Part shown: positions 9,004-17,436 of the stretch, in pieces
How positions within the stretch are numbered: the first letter of the stretch is position 1
Layout of the letters: every line of letters begins with the position of its first letter
Source: Bacteroidota bacterium
GTDB lineage: Bacteria; Bacteroidota; Bacteroidia; Chitinophagales; LD1
Reading direction: 5' to 3'
DNA: 58,860 bases
Assembly: GCA_018267385.1 (NCBI GenBank)
Contig: JAFDYN010000014.1
Coordinates: 1-58,860, forward strand
Made by a program: the position numbers and the translations under genes
Notes under the pieces: model-generated
Database searches by the model: none
What the model was told of the DNA's origin: nothing
The model's input: the letters and a program-made list of their open reading frames with translations, nothing else

Positions 9004-9288
9004 TTATTGAAGCAGATCGCCTCTGACAATGTGAAAGACGACAAACTCATCTTCCATTATTTTAAACGCAATCACCCATCCATTAAATGTGATACAACTA
9101 AGTTTCGCGTTTAGAAAATCCTCGTTGCGACAAAGCACATACTGAACATCTGATTTTGCATATGATTTAAGAAAGGCGGTCAACTTATCGATCCATCGAG
9201 CTCCGGCGCCATCTGTATGGACAGCATTGATGAATTCCGCAATTTCAAACATAGCCTCTTCCGCTGCAGGTTGCAGAGATATGATCAT
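9004..9288 (-). CDS. Putative RelE/ParE-superfamily toxin
   Basis: A 94-residue protein with the toxin-like order of an N-terminal helix pair (EEAMFEIAEFINAV, ARWIDKLTAFLKSY) and a beta sheet (DVQYVLCRNEDF, KLSCITFNGWVIAFKIMEDEFVVFHIV). That fold suggests a ribosome-dependent mRNA interferase or gyrase-poisoning toxin. Its ATG overlaps the stop of an upstream 59-residue gene by 4 bp (ATGA), the usual coupling of a type II toxin-antitoxin pair. Sequence similarity is judged by eye and the catalytic residues cannot be assigned. It sits tail to tail with rlmD, 6 bp away. Confidence 0.7.
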   Translation of the reverse strand: MIISLQPAAEEAMFEIAEFINAVHTDGAGARWIDKLTAFLKSYAKSDVQYVLCRNEDFLNAKLSCITFNGWVIAFKIMEDEFVVFHIVRGDLLQ

Positions 9289-9464
9289 GAAGCCCTTTTG
9301 AGGCCTTTATCAGCTAAACGCTTTTTTATATCAGCCACAGCCTGGTCTAAAGGCTTTCCTTTGACAACCGGACGGCTCAACAATTCCTGAAGCTCCTCGC
9401 TAGTCGCCTTACGTCCAATACCGAAAGCAAGATCATGTGGGGTCAGTTTTCTGAACTTTTCCAT
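9285..9464 (-). CDS. Small putative antitoxin (59 residues), partner of the RelE/ParE-like toxin
   Basis: A short ORF read directly from the minus strand, ATG at 9464 to TGA at 9285-9287. The product starts MEKFRKLTPHDLAFGIGRKA and ends DKGLKRAS. It is charged and helical, with no clear ribbon-helix-helix or HTH motif. Its stop codon overlaps the toxin's start (ATGA, 9285-9288), which supports translation and an antitoxin role. The first gene of such pairs usually encodes the labile antitoxin that also represses the operon. The family is not recognised. The toxin pairing rests on gene order and overlap. Confidence 0.6.
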   Translation of the reverse strand: MEKFRKLTPHDLAFGIGRKATSEELQELLSRPVVKGKPLDQAVADIKKRLADKGLKRAS

Positions 9465-9532
9465 AGCATAAAGATAAAAAAGTAATCGCAGCGAGGGAAA
9501 TCGCTTTATTCGCAGAGCAAATACTCCTGTCT

Positions 9533-10591
9533 TTGAAAAACTCTACTCGTTTCTCTACACTCCTCCTCGACTGGAATCGCAACTCCAATGACAGGCAGAT
9601 GCCGTGGAAGGGGGAGCGCGATCCGTATCTGGTGTGGCTGTCGGAGATCATCCTGCAGCAGACACGGGTGGAGCAGGGATTGCCGTATTTTTTGAGATTC
9701 AAGGAAGCCTATCCTACCTTGCACGACTTGGCAGATGCGCCGGAGGATGATGTGATGCGCCTGTGGCAGGGGCTGGGCTACTACTCCCGTGCGCGTAACC
9801 TACATCATACGGCGAAGCATATTGCGTATGAGTTGAAAGGCGAATTTCCGTCTACCTATCATGACATCGTGAAGCTGAAAGGGATCGGTCCGTATACAGC
9901 AGCGGCTATCTCGTCTTTCATCTTTGGGGAGCGGCAGGCGGTGGTGGATGGCAATGTGATACGAGTGCTGGCGCGCGTCTATGGTATAGAGCTACCCTTT
10001 GATACGACAGATGGGCGCAAGCATTTCTCGCACCTCGCACAGGAGCTGATCAGCGCGGAGCATCCGGGTGAGTACAATCAGGCGATCATGGACTTTGGCG
10101 CTACGGTGTGTACGCCGCTAAACCCTAAGTGCGAGGAATGCCCTTTCTCCAAAGTATGCGTGGCCTATCAGAAAAATCTGATAAGCGAGCTACCTGTCAA
10201 GTCAAAGAAGATCGTGAAGAAAGAGCGCTACTTCTACTATCTGGTTTTGAAAAATGACAAAGAGATAATCATCTCGAAGCGCAGCGGGGACGATATCTGG
10301 AAGGGGCTCTATATCCTCCCTTATATCGAGTCCGACAAGCCGATACGGAAGAATATAGCCCAGCGGTTGAGTGAATATCTGGGCCAAAAGGTCAGTGTGG
10401 CAGGCTACTCCAAGCCATACAGCCAGCAGCTGACGCACCAGAGCCACCAGTCCGTTTTCATTTTTGTGGAAGGAGTTGATTTGCAAAATGTTCACATAGA
10501 TGGCGCTATGCGGGTGCCACTGGATAAATTGAGTACCTTTGGGTTTCCAAAGACAGTGTATTTGTTCCTCGTGGAAAATTCACTACTTTAG
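9533..10591 (+). CDS. mutY: A/G-specific adenine DNA glycosylase MutY
   Basis: A 352-residue base-excision repair enzyme that removes adenine mispaired with 8-oxoguanine. The catalytic Glu38 lies in SEIILQQT, the helix-hairpin-helix LKGIGPYTA at 115-123, and the catalytic Asp139 in VVDGNVIRVLARV. A 4Fe-4S cluster is bound by Cys193, 200, 203 and 209 (spacing 6-2-5). The C-terminal part (about 225-350) is the NUDIX-like domain that recognises 8-oxoG (ILPY, HQSHQSVFIF). The ATG at 9533 (reading MKNSTRFSTLLLDWNRNS) matches the family start. The gene heads the mutY-ssb-gldE-gldD cluster, an order I recall as conserved across Bacteroidota. Confidence 0.96.
   Translation: MKNSTRFSTLLLDWNRNSNDRQMPWKGERDPYLVWLSEIILQQTRVEQGLPYFLRFKEAYPTLHDLADAPEDDVMRLWQGLGYYSRARNLHHTAKHIAYELKGEFPSTYHDIVKLKGIGPYTAAAISSFIFGERQAVVDGNVIRVLARVYGIELPFDTTDGRKHFSHLAQELISAEHPGEYNQAIMDFGATVCTPLNPKCEECPFSKVCVAYQKNLISELPVKSKKIVKKERYFYYLVLKNDKEIIISKRSGDDIWKGLYILPYIESDKPIRKNIAQRLSEYLGQKVSVAGYSKPYSQQLTHQSHQSVFIFVEGVDLQNVHIDGAMRVPLDKLSTFGFPKTVYLFLVENSLL
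10561..10591 (+). promoter_or_regulatory. Candidate ssb promoter inside the end of mutY
   Basis: TTTG (10561-10564), a 19-bp spacer and TACTTTAG (10584-10591, one mismatch) lie over the last codons of mutY. Initiation near 10597 would give ssb its own transcript with a leader of about 25 nt. Confidence 0.5.
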
Positions 10592-10621
10592 GTACATTAT
10601 TAATAATTAAATACACAAGCG

Positions 10622-11083
10622 ATGGTAAACAGGGTTCAACTGTTAGGCAGGCTGGGGAAGGACCCGGTCTTGAAGCATTTTTCTGAAAACAACGTGATAG
10701 CCGAGTTCTCTCTGGCCACTACAGAGTCCTACCGTGACAAGGAGGGCAAGTGGGTGGAGGTGACCGACTGGCACAATATCAAGCTGCCCTTCAAGTCTCT
10801 GGCAGAGCGCGCCGAGAAGTACCTGAAGAAAGGCAGCCTGATCTACCTGGAGGGTAAGATCAAAACAAGAAGCTATGATGACAAAGACGGCAACAAGCGC
10901 TATGTGACTGAGATCGTAGCAGAGAGCCTGCGCATGCTGGACAAGAAAGACGGCAGCACAGGTGGCGGCAGCTACAGCGACAATGGCGGCGGACAGAACT
11001 ACTCGTCTCAGCCCCAGCAGGAATACGCCGGTGGCAACGACAGCAGGCCATCTAATAACATAGACGACGACCTGCCATTCTAA
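10622..11083 (+). CDS. ssb: Single-stranded DNA-binding protein
   Basis: A 153-residue SSB that coats single-stranded DNA in replication and repair. The OB fold spans about 1-110, from MVNRVQLLGRLGKDP through ATTESYRDKEGKW to LIYLEGKIKTRSYDDKDG. A Gly/Ser/Gln-rich flexible tail follows, and the acidic tip DDDLPF binds partner proteins. It lies 30 bp after mutY and 64 bp before gldE. The close neighbourhood of ssb and gliding genes is typical of the phylum. Confidence 0.97.
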   Translation: MVNRVQLLGRLGKDPVLKHFSENNVIAEFSLATTESYRDKEGKWVEVTDWHNIKLPFKSLAERAEKYLKKGSLIYLEGKIKTRSYDDKDGNKRYVTEIVAESLRMLDKKDGSTGGGSYSDNGGGQNYSSQPQQEYAGGNDSRPSNNIDDDLPF

Positions 11084-11147
11084 TGATCAACCCGGACAGG
11101 CGGAGTACAATCTGCCTGTCCTCATTTTTTCACGAAACCAAAAAATC

Positions 11148-12515
11148 TTGGACCCCGGCCCCGCAGCAATTCTTCCTTCCAGCAGCCTGATCATCATCCT
11201 CAGCAGCTTCGTCCATATGCCCGATACGGGCGTCATCCTTGCAGTACTCGCAGCACTCCTACTCATCTTTTGCTCAGCCCTGATGGCTGCGTCTGAGATC
11301 GCATTTTTCTCTATCAGCAATGTAGAGAAAGAAGAACTACATGAAAGCGAAGAAGAAGCTGACCTGCGCCTGGCCAAGCTACTGGACCGCCCGCGCTACC
11401 TGCTCTCTACGATCCTGATAGGCAATAACGTGGTGAATATCGGCGTGATCATCATTTCATACTACATCATCACGCACATCTTTGAGTTTAAGGATATAGC
11501 CCTCGGCAGCTTTACGATACCAGGCTCTGTGTTTGACTTTACGATCAACGTACTCGTGGTCACCTTCTTCCTGGTGCTCTTTGGCGAAGCCATACCAAAA
11601 GTATATGCCTCTCTGAATAAACTGAAAATAGCCAGAGGGGTCACCGGCCTATTTGTGGTGCTCAATCGCATCTTCTACCCTATCAACTATATCCTCGTGG
11701 GATCTACCTCTATGATAGAGAAGCGTATCAAGCGGCATAATGCTGAGATAGATATAGAGGAGATCAATAAAGCAATCGAGATCACGGTAGAAAACAAGGA
11801 ATCCGGCAATGATGTGAAGATGCTCAAGGGTATCGTCCACTTCGGCAACCTGACCGTGAAGCAGATCATGCGCCAGCGTATGGAGGTAGCGGCTGCAGAT
11901 ATCACGTGGAACTTTGAGGAACTGCTGAACTATGTGCGCGAGGTAGGCTACTCCCGTATACCGGTCTACTCTGAGAATATAGACCAAATACAGGGTGTGC
12001 TCTACATCAAAGACCTGCTGGACCACCTCAATCAGAATGCATCATTCGGCTGGCAAAAACTGATACGGGAGCCACTGCACGCGCCGGAGACGAAGAAGAT
12101 AGATGATATGCTGCGCGAATTTCAGGAGTCTCACAAGCACCTGGCCATAGTAGTGGATGAGTTTGGTGGGACCTCTGGCATCGTGACCATGGAGGATATA
12201 GTAGAAGAGGTGATAGGCGACATCAAAGATGAATTTGATGAGTCTACAGACACCAATATCCGCAAGGTGAATGACAACACCTACATCGTGGAGGGTACGA
12301 TGCCGCTGCATGATTTCAGCAAGGCGCTGGATCTGGAGACAGGACACTTTGACGAGGTGCGTGAGGATGCAGAGACGCTGGCAGGCCTGCTGCTAGAGCT
12401 GAAGGGCCGCATACCAAAGGCGGGCGACGAGATCAATTTTGAAAAGTTCAACTTCCGTATACTATCAGTGAAAAATAACCGTATAGAGAAGGTGAAACTG
12501 GAAGTAGAAAATTAA
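11148..12515 (+). CDS. gldE: Gliding motility-associated protein GldE (CNNM/CBS transporter-like)
   Basis: A 455-residue inner-membrane protein. About four hydrophobic segments between 10 and 190 form a CNNM/DUF21 domain (LMAASEIAFFSIS near 45-57). A CBS pair follows (about 230-350, including SRIPVYSENIDQIQGVLYIKDLL and HLAIVVDEFGGTSGIVTMEDIVEEVIGDI). A C-terminal CorC/HlyC domain (about 370-455) ends the protein. The start is TTG at 11148, because MDPGPA matches the N terminus I recall for GldE proteins; an ATG lies 70 bp downstream. In Flavobacterium GldE supports GldD, the lipoprotein encoded next here (10 bp gap). The molecular role, perhaps ion transport, is not settled. Confidence 0.92.
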   Translation: MDPGPAAILPSSSLIIILSSFVHMPDTGVILAVLAALLLIFCSALMAASEIAFFSISNVEKEELHESEEEADLRLAKLLDRPRYLLSTILIGNNVVNIGVIIISYYIITHIFEFKDIALGSFTIPGSVFDFTINVLVVTFFLVLFGEAIPKVYASLNKLKIARGVTGLFVVLNRIFYPINYILVGSTSMIEKRIKRHNAEIDIEEINKAIEITVENKESGNDVKMLKGIVHFGNLTVKQIMRQRMEVAAADITWNFEELLNYVREVGYSRIPVYSENIDQIQGVLYIKDLLDHLNQNASFGWQKLIREPLHAPETKKIDDMLREFQESHKHLAIVVDEFGGTSGIVTMEDIVEEVIGDIKDEFDESTDTNIRKVNDNTYIVEGTMPLHDFSKALDLETGHFDEVREDAETLAGLLLELKGRIPKAGDEINFEKFNFRILSVKNNRIEKVKLEVEN

Positions 12516-12525
12516 ATAACATAGT

Positions 12526-13113
12526 GTGCTCAGACCATCCTTATACATTACGCTCTGCCTCGTGCTGATATCACTCACCTCCTGCCACGGTGACTATAGC
12601 CCGAAACCAAAGGCGTATCCGCGTGTGGTATTTCCTGAGCGGAAGTATGAAATGTATGACTCAAAGGATTGCCCGTTCCGGTTTGAGAAACCGGTGTACA
12701 CGCAGATACAGCATGACAGCTCTGCTATGGGTATGAGCCATCCCTGCTGGATCAATGTGGCCTTTCCGGATTTCAACGGAACGGTGAACCTGACCTACAA
12801 GGAGATCAATAAAGACATGACCCTGGAGCGGCTGCTGGAGGATGCTCACAAGCTCTCCTTCAAGCATACAAAAAAAGCTAACTATATAGATGAGAGCCTG
12901 ATCGTGAATAAACATGGGGTGAGCGGTATCTTCTATAATGTAGGTGGCGATGCTGCGTCCAATGTCCAGTTCTTCCTCACTGATAGTACCCGCCACTTCA
13001 TACGCGGCTCGCTCTACTTCTACAATGAACCTAACAGTGACTCTATGGCACCCGTTCTGACCTTTGTACGGCAGGATCTTGACACGATGCTCAGCACCTT
13101 TGAGTGGAAATAA
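12526..13113 (+). CDS. gldD: Gliding motility lipoprotein GldD
   Basis: A 195-residue lipoprotein needed for gliding and T9SS function in flavobacteria. The signal ends LTSC with Cys20 lipidated. The body shows the family pattern: PKPKAYPRVVFPERKY (27-42), CPFRFEKPVYTQI, then CWINVAFPDFNGTVNLTYKEI. The start is a GTG 10 bp after gldE; no in-frame ATG exists before the signal peptide. Tight spacing shows cotranscription with gldE. Confidence 0.93.
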   Translation: MLRPSLYITLCLVLISLTSCHGDYSPKPKAYPRVVFPERKYEMYDSKDCPFRFEKPVYTQIQHDSSAMGMSHPCWINVAFPDFNGTVNLTYKEINKDMTLERLLEDAHKLSFKHTKKANYIDESLIVNKHGVSGIFYNVGGDAASNVQFFLTDSTRHFIRGSLYFYNEPNSDSMAPVLTFVRQDLDTMLSTFEWK

Positions 13114-13147
13114 CATTCATCTCCTGCGGGCTGTCACATTTATGAAA

Positions 13148-13155
13148 TATCTTTG
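13148..13155 (+). promoter_or_regulatory. Candidate -7 box before the serine hydrolase gene
   Basis: TATCTTTG fits TAnnTTTG and lies 9 bp before the ATG at 13165. No good TTG box is found 17-21 bp upstream. Confidence 0.35.
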
Positions 13156-13164
13156 ACACCCGTC

Positions 13165-14301
13165 ATGAAAAGGATATTTCTAGCCTCCCTTGTAATCAGT
13201 ATTGTTTTATGCTCCTGCCAGTTTGCGCGGACTGTGGTGTATAATGACCCGGGGCTACAGGATTTTAAGTTCATGCCCTACTCCAAGGTAAAAGCGGGCG
13301 AGTACCAGCCGCTGCCGGAGGCTTCCATCTACAATACAATGAAACTGCCCGACTCTCTGCAAAAAGCACTGACCCAGACGCAGACGGTGGCTTTTCTCGT
13401 ACTGAAGCATGACAGCATCGTGTATGAATGGTATGCGCCCGGCTACAGTGATAGCAGCCGGACCAATCCATTCTCTATGACGAAATCTATCATGTCTATC
13501 CTGACAGGCATAGCGCTAAAGGAAGGAAAGATAGGCAGTGTAGATGATCCTATCGGAAAGTACTATGCGCCATATAAGGCAGACAGCCTGAGCCAGGTCA
13601 CTATCAAGCACTGCCTGACCATGTCTACAGGGCTGAACTATCACGATCAATACCTGAATCCCGCCGGCCACGTGGCTAAGCTGTACTATGGCCGCGACCT
13701 GTATAAGTTCATCAACACGATGAAATACGAAAAACCTGCAGGATATGAGTTTCGCTATAAGAATGTGGACCCGCAGATACTCGGTATAACGCTGACGAAA
13801 GCGACGGGCATGAGCATGACACAGTATGCCTCAGAGAAACTATGGCAACCATTGGGTGCTGCGCATGATGCTTGGTGGCTGACGGATAAGAAAGGTGGGA
13901 TGGAGAAGACCTACTGCTGCTTTCATACGGACGCGCGCGACATTGCGCGCATCGGTATATTGTACGAGCACTATGGCAACTGGCATGGCACTCAGATAGT
14001 AGATAGCAGCTATGTGCGGGCCTCCCTCTCTCCTATCAATATCTGTGATGGGGAGCATGGTGACACCGTGATCTGCAAAAGGTATGGCTACCTGTGGTGG
14101 CTGAGAAATACGGACGGGCATGGTGATTTCGCCGCTGACGGCATGAAAGGTCAGTATGTGGGTGTGATGCCTGATAAAGACATTGTATTCGTAAGACTGG
14201 GGCTGAGGGACTGGTACCAGACAGGGCATCGCTTCGGTCACTATCCGTTTCTATATAAGACGATAGCGCGATCTCTCCGGCAGATGTTTGATAAAGATTG
14301 A
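13165..14301 (+). CDS. Serine hydrolase, beta-lactamase (class C)/penicillin-binding family lipoprotein
   Basis: A 378-residue exported protein. The signal ends in CSC (Cys18), suggesting a lipoprotein. The catalytic tetrad FSMTKS holds Ser104 and Lys107 (S-x-x-K), followed by ILTGIALKEGKIGSVDDPI, the family's helix and loop. A YKN triplet in YEFRYKNVDPQILG probably gives the second catalytic tyrosine, and GMKGQYVGVMPD is the expected late strand region. The family spans esterases, D-amino peptidases and beta-lactamases, so antibiotic resistance should not be assumed. The ATG at 13165 is chosen over a TTG 12 bp upstream that lies in a promoter-like box. Confidence 0.92.
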   Translation: MKRIFLASLVISIVLCSCQFARTVVYNDPGLQDFKFMPYSKVKAGEYQPLPEASIYNTMKLPDSLQKALTQTQTVAFLVLKHDSIVYEWYAPGYSDSSRTNPFSMTKSIMSILTGIALKEGKIGSVDDPIGKYYAPYKADSLSQVTIKHCLTMSTGLNYHDQYLNPAGHVAKLYYGRDLYKFINTMKYEKPAGYEFRYKNVDPQILGITLTKATGMSMTQYASEKLWQPLGAAHDAWWLTDKKGGMEKTYCCFHTDARDIARIGILYEHYGNWHGTQIVDSSYVRASLSPINICDGEHGDTVICKRYGYLWWLRNTDGHGDFAADGMKGQYVGVMPDKDIVFVRLGLRDWYQTGHRFGHYPFLYKTIARSLRQMFDKD

Positions 14302-14308
14302 TAGGAAA

Positions 14309-15277
14309 TCAGCCTATCTTGAAATGCTTGAGACGGCGCACTTCTTCTTCTGACAGGAAGCGCCAACGGCCACGTGGGACATCCTTCTTGGTCAGGCCAC
14401 CAAAATAAACACGATCCAGTTTGACCACCTCGTAGCCGAGTGACTCGAATATGCGGCGCACGATGCGATTCTTACCTGAGTGTATCTCGAGGCCTACTTC
14501 GCCCTTGTTTTTAGGATTGGTGTATTGCAGGTCTGTGACCTCTGCTATACCGTCCTCCAGCACTACACCATGCTTGATCTTGTCAAAATCATCCGGCTTT
14601 AAGGCCTTGTCCAGCACAGCATGGTATATTTTTTTGATCTCCTTAGATGGATGCGTCAGGTTTTGGGATAACTCTCCATCATTAGTGATGAGGAGTACGC
14701 CTGTCGTATTCCTATCCAGACGGCCCACGGGATAGAGGCGCGGTTTTTTCACACTCTCTATCTGCGCGTAGGCAGAGCGTATCAGGTCCAGTACGGTGCG
14801 GCGGTCCTTCTCATCACTGGTAGTAGTGATACAGTCCTTAGGTTTATTGAGCAGGATGTAGATCTTCTTCTCAGGTGTGATGCGCTTATCATCAAAGGTG
14901 ATCTTGTCAGTCGCCTTGACACGATAGCCCATCTCCTTTACTACCACACCATTCACTTTTACTTTACCATCGGCTATGAGTTCATCTGCTTTGCGGCGCG
15001 AGGCTATACCGGCGTGCGCCATAAACTTATTGAGGCGCATAGTATCCGGCGTATCACCGGCCTGCTCCGCAGGCTCGGGACCTTTTATCTTGCTGAGGCG
15101 CTTCTGGATCTTAGAGTCGAGTGAGGTAGTGGGAGCGGCAGCTTTCTTCTTGGCAGGCACGGCAGACTTGGCAGTCCGTTTTACAGGCTGCTCTGGTGCT
15201 ATCTCAGCAGCAGGCTTCTTCTTGTAAAATTTCTCGAAAGGACTTTTACCGGTACTGTCCGATTTGCTCTTCGCCAC
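14309..15277 (-). CDS. RluB/RsuA-family rRNA pseudouridine synthase with Lys/Ala-rich N-terminal extension
   Basis: A 322-residue enzyme converting a uridine of rRNA to pseudouridine, probably in 23S rRNA (RluB-like). Residues 1-78 are a basic, Pro/Ala/Lys-rich disordered extension common in Bacteroidota homologues. An S4 RNA-binding domain follows (MRLNKFMAHAGIASRRKADELI, 80-101, onward). The catalytic core contains ILLNKPKDCITT (141-152) and GRLDRNTTGVLLIT (185-198) with the catalytic Asp188. HSGKNRIVRRIFESLGYEV is the usual C-terminal motif. It converges with the serine hydrolase gene, 7 bp apart. RluB, RluE and RluF cannot be told apart with certainty. Confidence 0.93.
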   Translation of the reverse strand: MAKSKSDSTGKSPFEKFYKKKPAAEIAPEQPVKRTAKSAVPAKKKAAAPTTSLDSKIQKRLSKIKGPEPAEQAGDTPDTMRLNKFMAHAGIASRRKADELIADGKVKVNGVVVKEMGYRVKATDKITFDDKRITPEKKIYILLNKPKDCITTTSDEKDRRTVLDLIRSAYAQIESVKKPRLYPVGRLDRNTTGVLLITNDGELSQNLTHPSKEIKKIYHAVLDKALKPDDFDKIKHGVVLEDGIAEVTDLQYTNPKNKGEVGLEIHSGKNRIVRRIFESLGYEVVKLDRVYFGGLTKKDVPRGRWRFLSEEEVRRLKHFKIG

Positions 15278-15341
15278 TTATCAGTTTATTATCGCGCGAA
15301 TATAAACATTTTCACCTCATATCACGCTACTGCTGCACAGG

Positions 15342-17420
15342 TTATCGCTTGACCTCTACAGATACGATCTCCACTTTGCGCTCAAGAGCGGCGGCAGGAT
15401 TGTAGACGGAGTTGCGCGTATCTTCCAGTTTGTCGCTTACGCTCTTTGGCGCATTTTCCTCGCCGAGGGCTTCACCTTTTAGTACCAGTTGCCCTTTGTC
15501 CATAAAGTAGACAAGCATACCATCGTGGTAGTGGTAAAAGTAATTTTTGAGAGAGGCGATACGGCGGTCAGCCAGCTTGATGTTATAGAGGTTATAGTTG
15601 AGGGGAGAGCAGTAACCCTGTATGGTGATCTCGATCTTTTTGCCCGACTGCAGAGCATCGAGCAGCTGACGGCTGAAATGGATCAGGTCATAATATCCCT
15701 TATCTACTTTCTGGGTAAACAGATCAAAAACCTCACGCTCTGCCTCCGTCTTGCTCCCTGCAGACAGTCCCTTTGAAAATTCCTTCTTGTACCGGTCCAG
15801 CAGCCGCCAATAGGACTGATAGGTCTCTACGTAATTGAGCGCTGTCGTATCGCGCAGATTGCAGCACTCCGGCTCATCATTGTGAAAGTATAGTGTGACC
15901 GGCAGTAGCTGCTTCATCTCTGAGATGCTACGATCAATATAGGTCTTTGGCGTGTCAGCTATCAGCTGTTTGAGCTGAGCCACCCTGGCGCTGTCGAGCT
16001 GCCTGTCCGGATGTGGCGCAGAGACCAGCGTATCGGCTGTGACCTGAGCAGTAGCGGGGATGGTATCACGGTGCAGCGCTGCTACAGGCGTGGTATCCAC
16101 AGCGATGGTACTATCTGCAGATGGCGGGATATCTATATGCTCACCCGTGTCATACATCCAGATATCATTGCAGCAGGTCTCCGCCTTGATATACTGCGAA
16201 CCCTTTCTATTGGATGCAAAGTAGTTCTTTGACCTATCCCATGATTTGTAAAAGTAGAAATCGTTTTGCGGCGAGTTGACCGCCTGTCCCAGGTTCTTAG
16301 GCGCTGTCCAGGATCCGTTTTGATACGTGGTGGTAAAGATATCCAGGCCGCCATAGCCATAGTGCCAGTTTGAGGCAAAATAAAGCTGCCGTGTCTGACT
16401 GTCATAGAAGGGAGAGAACTCTTCGTCTATCGTGTTGACTGCTGCACCCAGATTTGTGGGGGGCTCAGGTCTGCCATCTCTGAGCGTGCTCATCCAGATG
16501 TCTGTTTTGCCCTGGCCACCGGGCCTGTCACTGACAAAGTACAGCACCTCATTCCCACGCTCATCACTACCTATATTGGGCTGGGTAGTAGTATATCCCG
16601 GCAGGTTGATAGTGGAGTCCAATTTATCGGGGGCAGATAGCGTGCTGCCTTTGACCTGTGATACATACAGATCGCAGCGCAGCTGACCTGGCTGCTTATT
16701 TGCAGCCTCACATTGGGTAAAGTAAAAGCGGGTCTTTGCATTATTATAAGCGCCGTTGGCTATATGCCTGGCCGGATCACCGGGTACATCCATGACATGA
16801 GCAGAGCTATAGTCCGCAGGAGCGATGTATATACGTGCCAGATAGGTCTCTTTCTTTTTGGGCACGCTGACCTTGCGCAGGGACGAGAAAAGGAAATGAC
16901 CATCGAGAGACTGGAATGGGTTAGTCTCTGAGTATGGGGTATTGATCGTATCCGGCAGGTGTATCACCTTGGACTTCTCTTTTGTAGTGTTGGCTTTGGC
17001 CCAGCTGCAGGCCTCCAGCTCCTGCTGTGCTTTCTGCGTGTAGTAGTCGTGCCCTTTGTAGCGATTCAGAAATTTTTTGAACTGAGCCGGCGCAGCATCA
17101 TACCGACCGAGATAGCGCAGCATAGAACCATACCAGAAAATAGCCATAGGGTATTCTTTGGTCACGTCCTCTTCGGCTACCTTTTTGTAGACCTCTGCCG
17201 CATTTTTATAATCATTGAAACAACGTAACGCCTCGGCATACTTAAACTTCATTTCAATATTGAACTCATACTTCTCCAGACCTTGCCTGTAGTACTCGGC
17301 TGCGTTGTAGCAGTCTCCTTTCTGCATAGCATCATCGCCGTGACTGATGTATTGCTGTGCAGACTGCGCGCAGACAGGCTGTATACAGAGCATCGCAATA
17401 AATACTGCTGCTCTGCGCAT
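15342..17420 (-). CDS. TPR / PD40 beta-propeller / OmpA-like protein (PorE-like envelope linker)
   Basis: A 692-residue exported protein, taking the ATG at 17420, which starts the signal peptide MRRAAVFIAMLCIQPVCAQ and avoids overlap with the upstream gene. TPR-like helices cover the first ~130 residues (NAAEYYRQGLEKYEF, NAAEVYKKVAEED, GRYDAAPAQFKKFL). A PD40-type propeller follows (FLFSSLRKV, YFVSDRPGGQGKTDIWMS, LYFASNWHYGYGGLDIF, YFASNRKGSQYI). The end is an OmpA-like domain with GYCSP and YNIKLADRRIASL, a degenerate motif lacking the usual acidic GHTD residue. Apart from a missing carboxypeptidase-like domain, the layout recalls PorE, which links the T9SS to peptidoglycan. It is third in an operon 16 bp after a PorP/SprF gene. 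Confidence 0.9.
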   Translation of the reverse strand: MRRAAVFIAMLCIQPVCAQSAQQYISHGDDAMQKGDCYNAAEYYRQGLEKYEFNIEMKFKYAEALRCFNDYKNAAEVYKKVAEEDVTKEYPMAIFWYGSMLRYLGRYDAAPAQFKKFLNRYKGHDYYTQKAQQELEACSWAKANTTKEKSKVIHLPDTINTPYSETNPFQSLDGHFLFSSLRKVSVPKKKETYLARIYIAPADYSSAHVMDVPGDPARHIANGAYNNAKTRFYFTQCEAANKQPGQLRCDLYVSQVKGSTLSAPDKLDSTINLPGYTTTQPNIGSDERGNEVLYFVSDRPGGQGKTDIWMSTLRDGRPEPPTNLGAAVNTIDEEFSPFYDSQTRQLYFASNWHYGYGGLDIFTTTYQNGSWTAPKNLGQAVNSPQNDFYFYKSWDRSKNYFASNRKGSQYIKAETCCNDIWMYDTGEHIDIPPSADSTIAVDTTPVAALHRDTIPATAQVTADTLVSAPHPDRQLDSARVAQLKQLIADTPKTYIDRSISEMKQLLPVTLYFHNDEPECCNLRDTTALNYVETYQSYWRLLDRYKKEFSKGLSAGSKTEAEREVFDLFTQKVDKGYYDLIHFSRQLLDALQSGKKIEITIQGYCSPLNYNLYNIKLADRRIASLKNYFYHYHDGMLVYFMDKGQLVLKGEALGEENAPKSVSDKLEDTRNSVYNPAAALERKVEIVSVEVKR

Positions 17421-17436
17421 TAGTAAAGATCTCCAC

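Noticed and set aside
13165..14301. Antibiotic-resistance beta-lactamase
   Set aside because: The SxxK motif shows the superfamily only; the lipoprotein signal and divergent YxN region fit esterase or peptidase relatives equally well.
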